Shown here in pieces: positions 1-8,287 of a DNA stretch of 38,165 nucleotides. The stretch lies in contig JBQNCA010000016.1 of NCBI GenBank assembly GCA_052169645.1, forward strand, positions 1-38,165, given 5' to 3'. Source of the DNA: JAIKWW01 sp052169645. GTDB lineage: Bacteria > Bacillota > Clostridia > Peptostreptococcales > Anaerovoracaceae. Made by a program: the position numbers and the translations under genes. Under the pieces are notes generated by a model that saw only the letters and a list, made by a program, of their open reading frames with translations, ran no database searches and had not been told where the DNA came from. Every line of letters starts with the position of its first letter. Within the stretch, counting starts at the first letter, position 1.

Positions 1-12
1 AAGTCCTAATGA

Positions 13-771
13 ATCGCAAGCCCTACTTCAAAATCCACCAACGGCGGTATGACGATGCTTGAAGCGAGCGGAAAAAATCTGTCAAGTCAATCTCCGAATC
101 CTGCAGGCTTATACGAAACCAAGGTCACAGTTACCGGTTTGACACAGGACACTGACTACTATTTCTTTGCACTTGCAACAAATGTAGTAGATAATTCCAT
201 ATATAATACAAGCACCTACCCTCAGTATATAAATTACGGTTCCTTTATACTTCCGGATAAAACAGCTCCGAAACTGACAGATATAGCACTCGTATGGACG
301 AATAAAAACGGAGGAAACGGAACACTGACAGGCGCTGTAGATGTACAGGTGAATTTTGACAAAGCTTTATATTACAAGACGGATACCGACAATATATCCA
401 AAAAGCTTACGTCTTCAATTATCACAAATCCTCAGATATGGAACATCATGCCTGAAAAGATGTCCGCACGCAATCTGATGGGCGGAACAACGGAACTGAA
501 CCGTTCCTTCACCGTAAAACCTCTTTTAGGCAGAGGGGGTATTACAGGTCTGAACATCAAGCTTACAGGAGTTGACAGCAACTACAACCGAAGTGTCTAT
601 GTGAGAACCAACGGCTTCTATTTCTGCAATTCATACGGAACTTCAGCCGGTTACCTGAGACTTGATTTCAATGTTTCAGGCAGCGGTGAAAGTGCCACTT
701 TAAATTGTACGGCAAGGCTCATGCCTTCGGACGGTGTTGCAAGCTCAACCGTTACACAAAGCGTATCTTAA
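13..771 (+). CDS. C-terminal part of a Fn3/Ig-like surface protein (5' end broken or off-window)
   Basis: The frame is open from 13, just after two adjacent stops (TAA TGA at 7-12). The first ATG is at 49, with no ribosome binding site before it. Protein-like sequence already runs upstream of that ATG (about 12 residues rich in Ser, Thr and Pro), so the real gene probably started further left and is frameshifted, interrupted or a remnant. The first 60 residues resemble a fibronectin type III repeat: a TVTGL turn, then DYYFFALATN, the usual last strands of Fn3. The rest is beta-rich and Asn/Thr/Gly-rich, starting with DKTAPKLTDI, a typical linker to a bacterial Ig-like domain. I see no anchor or SLH motif. 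It is probably part of a secreted or cell-wall protein; the function is unknown. It ends at a strong terminator shared with the facing SLH gene. Confidence 0.6.
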   Translation: MASPTSKSTNGGMTMLEASGKNLSSQSPNPAGLYETKVTVTGLTQDTDYYFFALATNVVDNSIYNTSTYPQYINYGSFILPDKTAPKLTDIALVWTNKNGGNGTLTGAVDVQVNFDKALYYKTDTDNISKKLTSSIITNPQIWNIMPEKMSARNLMGGTTELNRSFTVKPLLGRGGITGLNIKLTGVDSNYNRSVYVRTNGFYFCNSYGTSAGYLRLDFNVSGSGESATLNCTARLMPSDGVASSTVTQSVS

Positions 772-808
772 AATTGAATATGGAAAATCCATAGATCGTG
801 TAAAAACG

Positions 809-850
809 AAGCATCCTACCGAGCGATATTATCCACTCGGTAGGATGCTT
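809..850. terminator. Bidirectional rho-independent terminator
   Basis: A perfect 15-bp stem (809-823 with 836-850) encloses a 12-nt loop. TATTTTTT follows on the plus strand and CGTTTTTA on the minus strand. It lies between two convergent genes (the Fn3-like fragment and the SLH protein), so it can stop transcription from both sides. Confidence 0.9.
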
Positions 851-953
851 TATTTTTTGTTTAATTGATTTTTATGATCCGTGATATGAACCGTGATCGG
901 TCTTCTTGTATCCGATGAATACCGTATTTTTATAGATTCATCGTATATGCACT

Positions 954-3152
954 TTATTTATCCGGATCATCTTTTTTCTCAGGTTCTGCAGGAGCAGTTG
1001 ACGGTGTTGCAGTTGCCGCATCGGTTTTGACTTCAGTTTCAGCTACATCGCTCTTTGTATCAGGCACTGCCGGCTTTGCCACTGTTGTCATAAAACGCTG
1101 CATAATAGCTGCCGCCTGTGCTCTTGTCGTATATCCCTGCGGATTAAGCTTTCCGTCCATGCCGTTGATTAAACCTGCACCTACACACCATTGTAAAGCC
1201 TCCGTTGCATAATTACTTACGCCTCCGGCGTCCTTGAATGTCGCAAGTTCTCCACGAGCACTTACATCATACTTATTTGTCTGCGCATAGCGATAGAACA
1301 TTAAAGCTATCTGCTCACGAGTGATATTTACATTAGGTGCAAATTCCTTATCGGAAACACCGTTGAGTATACCTTTCTTTACACCGTATGTTACGCCTGC
1401 CGTGAACCACTGATCAGCCGGAATATCTGCAAAGCCGGATGCTCCTTCCACTGCAGGAGAACCGTCCATCCTGTAAAGGATAGCTGCGATCATACCTCGA
1501 GTAGTAGTTTCATTCGGAGCGAAGCCTGCGCCTGTTCCGTTCATAAGTCCTTTTTCCACAACATACTGTACAGGTGCTGCAAACCAGTCAGCTGTAGTAA
1601 CATCGTGGAAGCCTGCTACAGTATTTGCGGCAGGAGCAGGTGTCGAAGTCTGTGAAGGCTCAGGTGCGGTAGTTACTGACGATGCTGCCGAACCGCTGCT
1701 TGAAGTCCCTTTATGACGATTATCTTCAGAGCTCCCTGCTTTTTCTTTAACTTTGAACACAAAATTATATGTCTTTTTAATATGTGTATCTGCAGACTGT
1801 ACGGTAACACTCGCAGTAGCCTTGCCGTCCGTGAGCTTAACGATTCCACTCTTATGATCTGCAACTATTGTATTAGGAATTGCTTTTATTATTGTAGCAT
1901 TCTCATCTGTAGTCTCAAAGTTTACTTCTACATCCGCATTCGCTGCAGCATCCTCCAAAACTATAATATTTTCTTTATCAGCCGGTACAGAGCTGAGCTT
2001 ATTCGTTATGATCAAGCCTCCCGCATTATTATGTTTACATTCAAATTTTGCCAAAGATGCATCATCGGCTTTCACCTGTATAAATTTAACTGTATATTTA
2101 ACCGGATTTACACTTTCATCTTGAGCCTTTACTGTTATATATGCCGTATAAGTTTTATTGTTATCTTCACCTATGCCTTTGATTTCAGCCTTTTTGGTTG
2201 CAGCAAAGTCACCTGCCTCTGCAGCATCCGCTGTGGATTTCACAGCTACGGTTATTCCTTTATTTTCTGCAGGTTCAACCGCTACAAAGAGCTTTTTATC
2301 TGCTTCATTGATAGTTTTATCAGAAGGAATATAAACTGTATAATCCTTCTGCTTATCCCAAATATCGGTTATTGCCGCACTATCATCCGCACCTATACCC
2401 CATTTAAAACTTTTTAAAGAAGCATCTTTGTTGGCAAGTATAGTTCCTTTGGCATTAGCTATATCTTGATGCGCAGGATCTATTTCATATTTATCATTTT
2501 CCTCTACTGAAATTCTGAGAGTTACATTCTTATTATTACCGATATCAGCATTGTCAAAGGATCCTGTGTATTTAGGACTTACCGCATTTCCCGAAATTGA
2601 AGGATCATATGTAACTGTAGCAGCTACATGCTCATTCTTTATCTCATCTGTATTATCCCAGTTTTTTATAATCTTCGTAATATTAACCGTCGGAGTGAGC
2701 TTTACCTTGGAAAGAGTTATCACTGTTTTAGCCTTACCCTCTTGAGGATTGATTGTTTTTGACGGTTCGCTGCCGATCTTATATGACATGCTTTTTACAT
2801 TTAATGTATATGCGCCCGCTTTTTCAAATGTACCTTTAGGAATTGTAAATACTCCTTCTGAGTCAAATTCCATATTTACATCTGCTGAAAGAGCCTTTTC
2901 TACTGCGCCTTCTCTATTTTCTTTGATTGAATAATTAATTTTTACTTCAGTAGGGTCTGTCGGAGTTGCATTTTCAGCATCCTTTAACTCCGAAATCCTT
3001 ATAGGGATTTCGTGGTCCCAATCATGACTTCCTGACAATGAGATAGTCATGCTTGACTGATCCCCTTCTGCAAATGCCGTTGCAGGCATAAGTAACGCTA
3101 CCATACATAAAGAAAGTACGGCAGCTAAAGCTTTGCGTAATTTTAATTTCAT
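954..3152 (-). CDS. Secreted S-layer-homology (SLH) domain protein
   Basis: This 732-residue exported protein has a classic signal peptide: Lys/Arg at 2-7, a hydrophobic core at 8-25 and likely cleavage after AFA at 28. Residues 30-470 are beta-rich repeats resembling cadherin-like or Ig-like bacterial modules. A Ser/Thr/Pro linker covers 471-512. Three SLH repeats follow at about 513-560, 571-622 and 635-687, each with the typical TR signature (TTRG, ITRE, TTRA). SLH triplets bind secondary cell-wall polymer, so the protein should sit on the cell surface. It does not end at the last SLH but carries a 40-residue acidic and Ala/Thr/Pro tail. The start is set by AAAGGAG 7 nt before the ATG. The ligand or enzymatic role of the N-terminal region is not recognisable. 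It is monocistronic, with a long AT-rich leader. Confidence 0.9.
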   Translation of the reverse strand: MKLKLRKALAAVLSLCMVALLMPATAFAEGDQSSMTISLSGSHDWDHEIPIRISELKDAENATPTDPTEVKINYSIKENREGAVEKALSADVNMEFDSEGVFTIPKGTFEKAGAYTLNVKSMSYKIGSEPSKTINPQEGKAKTVITLSKVKLTPTVNITKIIKNWDNTDEIKNEHVAATVTYDPSISGNAVSPKYTGSFDNADIGNNKNVTLRISVEENDKYEIDPAHQDIANAKGTILANKDASLKSFKWGIGADDSAAITDIWDKQKDYTVYIPSDKTINEADKKLFVAVEPAENKGITVAVKSTADAAEAGDFAATKKAEIKGIGEDNNKTYTAYITVKAQDESVNPVKYTVKFIQVKADDASLAKFECKHNNAGGLIITNKLSSVPADKENIIVLEDAAANADVEVNFETTDENATIIKAIPNTIVADHKSGIVKLTDGKATASVTVQSADTHIKKTYNFVFKVKEKAGSSEDNRHKGTSSSGSAASSVTTAPEPSQTSTPAPAANTVAGFHDVTTADWFAAPVQYVVEKGLMNGTGAGFAPNETTTRGMIAAILYRMDGSPAVEGASGFADIPADQWFTAGVTYGVKKGILNGVSDKEFAPNVNITREQIALMFYRYAQTNKYDVSARGELATFKDAGGVSNYATEALQWCVGAGLINGMDGKLNPQGYTTRAQAAAIMQRFMTTVAKPAVPDTKSDVAETEVKTDAATATPSTAPAEPEKKDDPDK

Positions 3153-3669
3153 TCAAAAACTCCTTTCATAGATAACGAACAATTTTTATATAACTATAAC
3201 TTGTCCATAAAACAAAAATCACCATGCAAAAACTCGTCATTACATGACATGGCAAGCTCTCACGTGGCGTATTATTCTTGAAACCCACGGAATATAAATG
3301 CTTTAAACAACCTTCACAGATACCTGTCTGCTGAAAATTTGTCATATACTTATCATATTCTATCAGTTCCTTTTTTACAGATATGTTCTTATCCGCACAT
3401 ATATATAAACATTGCTGCGCCATATGCACAATAGAAATTAATAAATATTAATATATATTAATATATATGTTAAATATCAGTGCAAATAGTTTTTTATATG
3501 TTTTCATGAATATTTATAACAGATTTTAAAACGATATAGCTTAAAATAATATCCCGAATAAATACCTACAATTATACAGCAAATCACCCTGCCGCTTTCG
3601 GCAGGGTGATAATATTTTTTACTATGAAATATTTTTTACTGTTAAGCTATTTTATAAAACAAATCTGAA
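3153..3669. other. 517-nt intergenic region: SLH gene leader and promoter, AT-rich phased repeats, terminator
   Basis: This region holds the untranslated leader and promoter zone of the SLH gene (minus strand) and the terminator of the acyl-CoA dehydrogenase. Three ATTAAT hexamers start at 3437, 3447 and 3457, exactly 10 bp apart. The leader between about 3430 and 3153 has small hairpin potential (for example ACAG-GTAT-CTGT and GTCAT-GTA-ATGAC on the minus strand), but I could not match it to any riboswitch consensus I know. An 87-codon open frame here starts with GTG and has no ribosome binding site; I do not regard it as a gene. Confidence 0.6.
3583..3610. terminator. Rho-independent terminator after the acyl-CoA dehydrogenase gene
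   Basis: A 12-bp perfect stem (3583-3594 with 3599-3610) has a 4-nt loop. It lies 60 nt past the stop codon of the leftward acyl-CoA dehydrogenase gene. The T-run is better on the plus strand (ATATTTTTT) than on the minus strand (TTTGCTG), but the position fits termination of the leftward gene. Confidence 0.8.
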
Positions 3670-5196
3670 TTAGAAATGTCTTCTGTCATCATTAGCAACA
3701 TAGTCAGGGAACCAACGATAGAATTCCTTATCCTTAGCCTTTTCGAGTCCCGGATAAGTAGCTGCTACGAGAGTAGCTTCGCCGGTCTTTCTGTTTGCAA
3801 CGATATGAGCATCGCCGGCTTCAACGAGAGCCTTGATAGCTGCCTGAACATCACCTTCGAGATATACTTCGATATCTGCCGGAGTCATATGGAGACCCGG
3901 ATTGATCAGATAGTTCTCAGCGAGGAGGTTAAGCAGATTCTCAGGTGTGCAAGCTTCCTTCTTTTCAACAGGCTTGAATGTAGGAACAGGTACACGCAGT
4001 TCAGGGTCAAGAATACGACGAGGCATCTTAGTGTCTTCGCCCATCTTCTTAACAGCCATTCTGAACACAACCAGTTTGCAAGCTTCTACCGTACCGCCTG
4101 CAATGTGATCAGCCTTAGCAAGCTCAAACAGGTTCTGGATCGGATAGAATCTGTTAATACCGTCACCTCCCAAAATCTGAGTTGCATCATTTCCAGACTG
4201 TAAAGCCAATTCAGCAGCCAAGCCCTTAACTGCAGATGCATCGATAGTGATATCTTCGCCGTTGTCAAATCTGCAAGCGGTAGCATATACACTGTCTCTG
4301 AGAATCTTAGTTCTCATAACGATGTTCGCAATCTTATCCTGAACAGCAGGAATATCTATAGTCGGCTTACCGAACTGAACTCTTCTGGAAGGATAGTCTA
4401 TTACATAACGGAGAAGTCCGCGGTGGAGACCTACCATAGTTCCGGCGATGTTTGTTCTTTCAAAGTTCAAACCGCCCATGAGAATCTTCCAGCCGTCGCC
4501 TTCCTCACCGATTCTGTCCATTTCGTGAATTTTAACATCCTTAAGATCCAAAGAACCGTTCTGAACGTTTTCAAATCCGAGGATTTCATTAATCTTTTCG
4601 CAGGTGAAGCCCGGAGTACCCTTCTTAAGCAGGAATGCCGTGAGGTGCTTGTGCTTCTTGTGAGCTTCAGGGGAATCATCAGTTACGGCATAGATGAAAT
4701 ATCTGTCTGCAACACCTGCTCCTACTATGTAACGCTTTTTACCGTTCAGTACATAGTATTCGCCTTCCTTAGTAGCTTTAACTGTCATACCGGCAGCATC
4801 AGTACCTGCAGTAGTTTCCGTAATTGCTACGGCACCTGTTTCACCCTTAACTATATCAGGGAGTAATCTCTTCTTCTGCTCTTCCGTACCATATTCAACG
4901 AGCTGCATGAGACCGCCGTTCATGTTACCTACAACGATTCTTCCGATACCCGGGAATCTTGTCCAAAGCTCATCTGCCAAGATAACGGAACCTGTGCAGC
5001 CCAATCCGAGTCCGCCGTATTCCTTGCCTATAGCAGCACCTGTAAATCCTGCATCACCTATTGCCTTATAGATGTCGAACGGGAATTCACGAGTCCATCT
5101 TGTCTTAGCTTCTCTTTCAACATAATTGTCTAAAAATTCGCCTAATTTTTTCTGGAATTCAATATGTTCCGGGGTCCACCAAGGATATGGTTTCAT
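3670..5196 (-). CDS. Acyl-CoA dehydrogenase family flavoprotein with C-terminal extension
   Basis: An FAD-dependent acyl-CoA dehydrogenase of 508 residues, against about 380 for the usual family. Residues 1-390 cover the N-terminal helical, beta and C-terminal helical domains; AITETTAGTDA (124-134) is the FAD and substrate-binding signature. At the place where medium-chain enzymes have the catalytic Glu (YEGT), this protein has IAGGT (365-369). Glu246 in the LNFER segment lies where isovaleryl-CoA dehydrogenase carries its base, so it is probably the catalytic residue. Residues 400-508 form an extra region not found in standard members, with a possible winged-helix pattern at about 436-485. 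No etfAB, thiolase or CoA-transferase lies nearby, so substrate and electron partner are unknown. The start is supported by AAAGGAG 9 nt upstream. Confidence 0.85.
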   Translation of the reverse strand: MKPYPWWTPEHIEFQKKLGEFLDNYVEREAKTRWTREFPFDIYKAIGDAGFTGAAIGKEYGGLGLGCTGSVILADELWTRFPGIGRIVVGNMNGGLMQLVEYGTEEQKKRLLPDIVKGETGAVAITETTAGTDAAGMTVKATKEGEYYVLNGKKRYIVGAGVADRYFIYAVTDDSPEAHKKHKHLTAFLLKKGTPGFTCEKINEILGFENVQNGSLDLKDVKIHEMDRIGEEGDGWKILMGGLNFERTNIAGTMVGLHRGLLRYVIDYPSRRVQFGKPTIDIPAVQDKIANIVMRTKILRDSVYATACRFDNGEDITIDASAVKGLAAELALQSGNDATQILGGDGINRFYPIQNLFELAKADHIAGGTVEACKLVVFRMAVKKMGEDTKMPRRILDPELRVPVPTFKPVEKKEACTPENLLNLLAENYLINPGLHMTPADIEVYLEGDVQAAIKALVEAGDAHIVANRKTGEATLVAATYPGLEKAKDKEFYRWFPDYVANDDRRHF

Positions 5197-5262
5197 AACT
5201 AAGTACTCCTTTCATTTCATTGATTAATTTAATCACTTAAAAACATACTAATAACAAAGCAT

Positions 5263-5280
5263 ACTCGGCATATACCGAGT
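5263..5280. promoter_or_regulatory. Inverted repeat ACTCGG-N6-CCGAGT, possible operator
   Basis: A perfect 6+6 inverted repeat with a 6-nt centre lies about 50-65 nt downstream of the predicted transcription start of the acyl-CoA dehydrogenase gene. Spacing and symmetry fit a dimeric repressor site, but an RNA hairpin is equally possible. Confidence 0.45.
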
Positions 5281-5334
5281 TTGTGATTTAGACATCATAA
5301 CATATGTCTTCATATCAATATTTGTTACGTTAAT

Positions 5335-5363
5335 AATATACCATATAGATACCTGTTGGTCAA
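5335..5363 (-). promoter_or_regulatory. Predicted sigma-A promoter of the acyl-CoA dehydrogenase gene
   Basis: On the minus strand, TTGACC (5358-5363) and TATATT (5335-5340) are separated by 17 bp, with an upstream TGG making an extended -10. The predicted start, near 5328, leaves a leader of about 130 nt. Confidence 0.6.
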
Positions 5364-5521
5364 TATCACAACAAATAATATGTTTAACAATTTTATTTAT
5401 GTAAATTATTTTCTTTCACCATAAATTCAAAGCTTTTTAGATAGTAAACAAATTTGGTATATATTTTTGTACCGTAAAAAGAACATCATTATTACGCTTC
5501 AGGAATTTTTGTTTCAATAAT

Positions 5522-8287
5522 TTATACTTCAATCTTAATATCACTACCTCCGAACTTTGACTTAGTGACAATAATTTTTCGCTCTATACTCTCTCTGAGC
5601 TCCGCTACATGTGAAATAATCCCTACAGTACGGGAACCTTTGCTCAAATCCGCTAAAGCTCTCATAGCCTGACGCAAGGATTCTTCATCAAGAGAGCCGA
5701 AGCCTTCATCTACATACATTGTATCCAATTTTACACCTCCTGCTGAGGATTGAACTTCATCGGACAGACCGAGAGCCAAGGATAGCGATGCTTTAAACGC
5801 CTCTCCTCCTGAAAGAGTTCTTACATCTCTGATGCTGCCGTTGTAATGATCTATAACATCAAGATCCAATCCGCTCCGGCTTCTAAGATTATCCGAGCCC
5901 TTTCTGCGTATAAGCTCATATTGCCCGTTGGACATTATCATAAAGCGAGTATTGGCTTTTTTCAAAATTCTGTCGAAGAAAGACATTTGAACAAAGGTTT
6001 CCAGCATAATTTTTTCCTTACCTCCGACATTTCCGGATGCGGTATCTGAAAGAGCTTTCAGCATTACATATCTTTTTTCCGAGTTTTCCAAATCCGACAT
6101 CGCTTTATCTATATTTTCCAAGGCGGTGGAATTATTGTCAATTCTCGAACCGTATTGTTTTATTTTCTCCGATATTGAATTTTTCTCAGCTACAAGAGCT
6201 GCCAGTTTAAATTTCAAATTATCGAGATCGGGAGGTTCCACCGAGCGAAGATTGGCTTTAAGCGCTGCAATACTTCCTTCCAATTTGGAAAGTTCCTCCT
6301 TGACTCTCCTGCGCAGCGATTCGTTTGCTTCAAGATTACTGTCATAAAGTTCTATTTCCGATAACAGCTTTTCCGCTGCAGCCTCCGCATCGCTCCTGCT
6401 TTTAAATTCTAAAGCTTTCTTTCTGAGCTCTATGTTATCCCGCTTAGTTTTTAATGAGGCTTCGGCAGCAGCTGCAGTTTCAGAAAGCGCCGCCAGCTCC
6501 GACTTCACAGTTTCGCATAAAAGCTCATCGTCTTCAAGCTGTTTAACAGCTTCATCCCGGCGCAGCAGCTTCTTCTGCAAGTCGGAGCACAAAGCCCCGA
6601 TATCACGGATTTCAGCTTCGAGCTCCGACTTTTTGACCTTCAGCTGCGCCTCCGCATCCTCCAAGCTGACGGCTCCCAAAAGCTCAGCCGTCAGTTCTTC
6701 AACAAACGACCTTGCACTCCGACCTCTGCCCCTAAGCTCACCGGCTTCAGCGCTTCTCAGCTCGAGCAGGCTTCTGTCCTCCTCGGCAATCCTGCGGGCA
6801 TCATCCAACTCGGCTTCGGACGGTGCAGAAATCCGTTTAACGGCAGGAGAAGGATGCTCCCTCGAACCGCACACGGGGCAGGGTTTTCCTATTTCCAAGC
6901 TTTCTGCAATAAGCCCTGCCTGCGCATCAAGAAAAGCTCTTTCCTTGGATTTATAATCCGCATCCGTAAGCTTCGCTTTTTCCGAGACCTTCTTATATTC
7001 CCTCACTGCATCCGCATACAAATTTTGAAGTCCCCGATAATCTACAAAAGCTTTTTCAAGCTCCGCTATACGTTTTCCGACATTCTCTTTTTCCGTCGAC
7101 AAAGCTTGACTCCGTATCAAAGCTTCTCCGACATTTTTAAGCTCCGCTATCTCTTTTTTCAGATTTTCGATACTGCTCTGTATTTCAATAAGCTTACGCT
7201 TTTTAATGCTTTCATTCTTATGCAAAGAATTCAAAGCTTCTTCTTCAATTTTAAAAGCTTCAAGCTGTTTGTGCAAATCATCATATTCCTTAAAACTTCG
7301 CCTTATACCTGCAAGCCTTTCCGTGCGCTGCTTCTGTTCCGGCTCCGATTTTTTTAAAAGCTCATAAGAGAGTTCGATTTCAGCAAGCTGCGGCTTTTTT
7401 TGTTCGTACTCCGCTTGTGAACTGTTCATCAGACTTATATTGGAATATATGCTTTCAGCTTTCCCTATCATCTGATTCATTTCGGCTATTTTTAAATCTA
7501 TATTATGTCCTGCCGCTTCCTCGGATTTTAATTTTGCGACGTCACTCTCCAAAATTTTTTTAATCAATTTCATAATTTCAGGTAAATCAAAATCTTCGTC
7601 GGTCATTGATGCAAGAGCTTCAAAATAAGGAGAACCCTCGGGACGGTATACCCCCTCTATATGGTGATTCAATCGGCTTCTTACGGAATCGTAATCCTCA
7701 CGGGCAATTTTTACACTCCGCTTCAGTTCCTCCTGTACCTTATCAAATTTCTCCGTATGAAAAAGCTGTCTGAATATTTTTTTCCTCTCATCCGTGGATG
7801 CCAACAAAAGTTTCAGAAAATCTCCCTGCGCCAACATGGCTATCTGCGTAAATTGATTTCTGTCTATTCCCATTACATCATAAATTTTAGAATTTACTTC
7901 CTTAATTTTGGAAATACTGCTTCCGTCGGGAAGTATAAGAAATGCATCCGCAGCCTTTGTCGTAAATCCGTCTCCTCTAAGCTTAGCTCTGCTATATTCG
8001 GGATTTCTGTGAACGGTATAAATCTGTCCTCTGTATTCAAAATCGAATTCTACAAAAGTGGCTGTTTCCGCATCCGCATATTTTGATCTGAACATTGCGG
8101 GAGTTCTTGTATCACCGCTGGCTTCTCCATAAAGAGCGTATGCAATTGCATCAAATATTGTAGTCTTTCCGGCTCCCGTATCCCCTGTGATAAGATATAC
8201 TCCGCTCCGCCCCAGCAACGTAAAATCCACCTCCGTTTTACCTGCGTACGGACCGAATGCCGACATAGTAAGCTTTAGCGGTCTCAT
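5522..8287 (-). CDS. sbcC: SbcC, ATPase subunit of the SbcCD (Rad50-like) nuclease
   Basis: SMC/Rad50-type ATPase of 921 residues that with SbcD cleaves DNA hairpins and processes blocked double-strand ends. The N-terminal lobe has the Walker A motif GDTGAGKTT. Long coiled coils flank a zinc hook, CPVC at 470-473. The C-terminal lobe has the ABC signature LSGGEAF and the Walker B stretch MYVDEGFGSLDE. I chose the ATG at 8287 because it forms an ATGA overlap with the sbcD stop and has GGAGGAGG just before it; an upstream in-frame ATG at 8302 would lie on top of that binding site. Translational coupling to sbcD is therefore likely. It shares the LexA-boxed promoter upstream of sbcD. Confidence 0.95.
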   Translation of the reverse strand: MRPLKLTMSAFGPYAGKTEVDFTLLGRSGVYLITGDTGAGKTTIFDAIAYALYGEASGDTRTPAMFRSKYADAETATFVEFDFEYRGQIYTVHRNPEYSRAKLRGDGFTTKAADAFLILPDGSSISKIKEVNSKIYDVMGIDRNQFTQIAMLAQGDFLKLLLASTDERKKIFRQLFHTEKFDKVQEELKRSVKIAREDYDSVRSRLNHHIEGVYRPEGSPYFEALASMTDEDFDLPEIMKLIKKILESDVAKLKSEEAAGHNIDLKIAEMNQMIGKAESIYSNISLMNSSQAEYEQKKPQLAEIELSYELLKKSEPEQKQRTERLAGIRRSFKEYDDLHKQLEAFKIEEEALNSLHKNESIKKRKLIEIQSSIENLKKEIAELKNVGEALIRSQALSTEKENVGKRIAELEKAFVDYRGLQNLYADAVREYKKVSEKAKLTDADYKSKERAFLDAQAGLIAESLEIGKPCPVCGSREHPSPAVKRISAPSEAELDDARRIAEEDRSLLELRSAEAGELRGRGRSARSFVEELTAELLGAVSLEDAEAQLKVKKSELEAEIRDIGALCSDLQKKLLRRDEAVKQLEDDELLCETVKSELAALSETAAAAEASLKTKRDNIELRKKALEFKSRSDAEAAAEKLLSEIELYDSNLEANESLRRRVKEELSKLEGSIAALKANLRSVEPPDLDNLKFKLAALVAEKNSISEKIKQYGSRIDNNSTALENIDKAMSDLENSEKRYVMLKALSDTASGNVGGKEKIMLETFVQMSFFDRILKKANTRFMIMSNGQYELIRRKGSDNLRSRSGLDLDVIDHYNGSIRDVRTLSGGEAFKASLSLALGLSDEVQSSAGGVKLDTMYVDEGFGSLDEESLRQAMRALADLSKGSRTVGIISHVAELRESIERKIIVTKSKFGGSDIKIEV

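Larger units (their letters stand above)
5197..5521. other. 325-nt intergenic region: acyl-CoA dehydrogenase promoter and leader
   Basis: This region holds the promoter and a leader of about 130 nt for the leftward acyl-CoA dehydrogenase gene, including an 18-nt inverted repeat. The part next to sbcC (5400-5521) is AT-rich. It has only a weak hairpin (GGTA/TACC near 5456-5473), so sbcC has no obvious strong terminator here. Confidence 0.5.

Noticed and set aside
1713..2417. 234-codon rightward open frame inside the SLH gene
   Set aside because: Cys/Phe/Tyr-rich translation typical of the antisense of a coding region; the opposite frame has a signal peptide and SLH repeats.
3166..3429. 87-codon leftward open frame upstream of the SLH gene
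   Set aside because: GTG start without a ribosome binding site, no recognisable domain, and it lies in the leader of the SLH gene.
3153..3430. Possible c-di-GMP or other riboswitch in the SLH leader
   Set aside because: I compared it with the conserved cores I remember and found no match; kept only as an unexplained leader.
6432..6956. Ser/Ala-rich 174-codon frame antisense to sbcC
   Set aside because: Low-complexity shadow of the SbcC coiled-coil codons.
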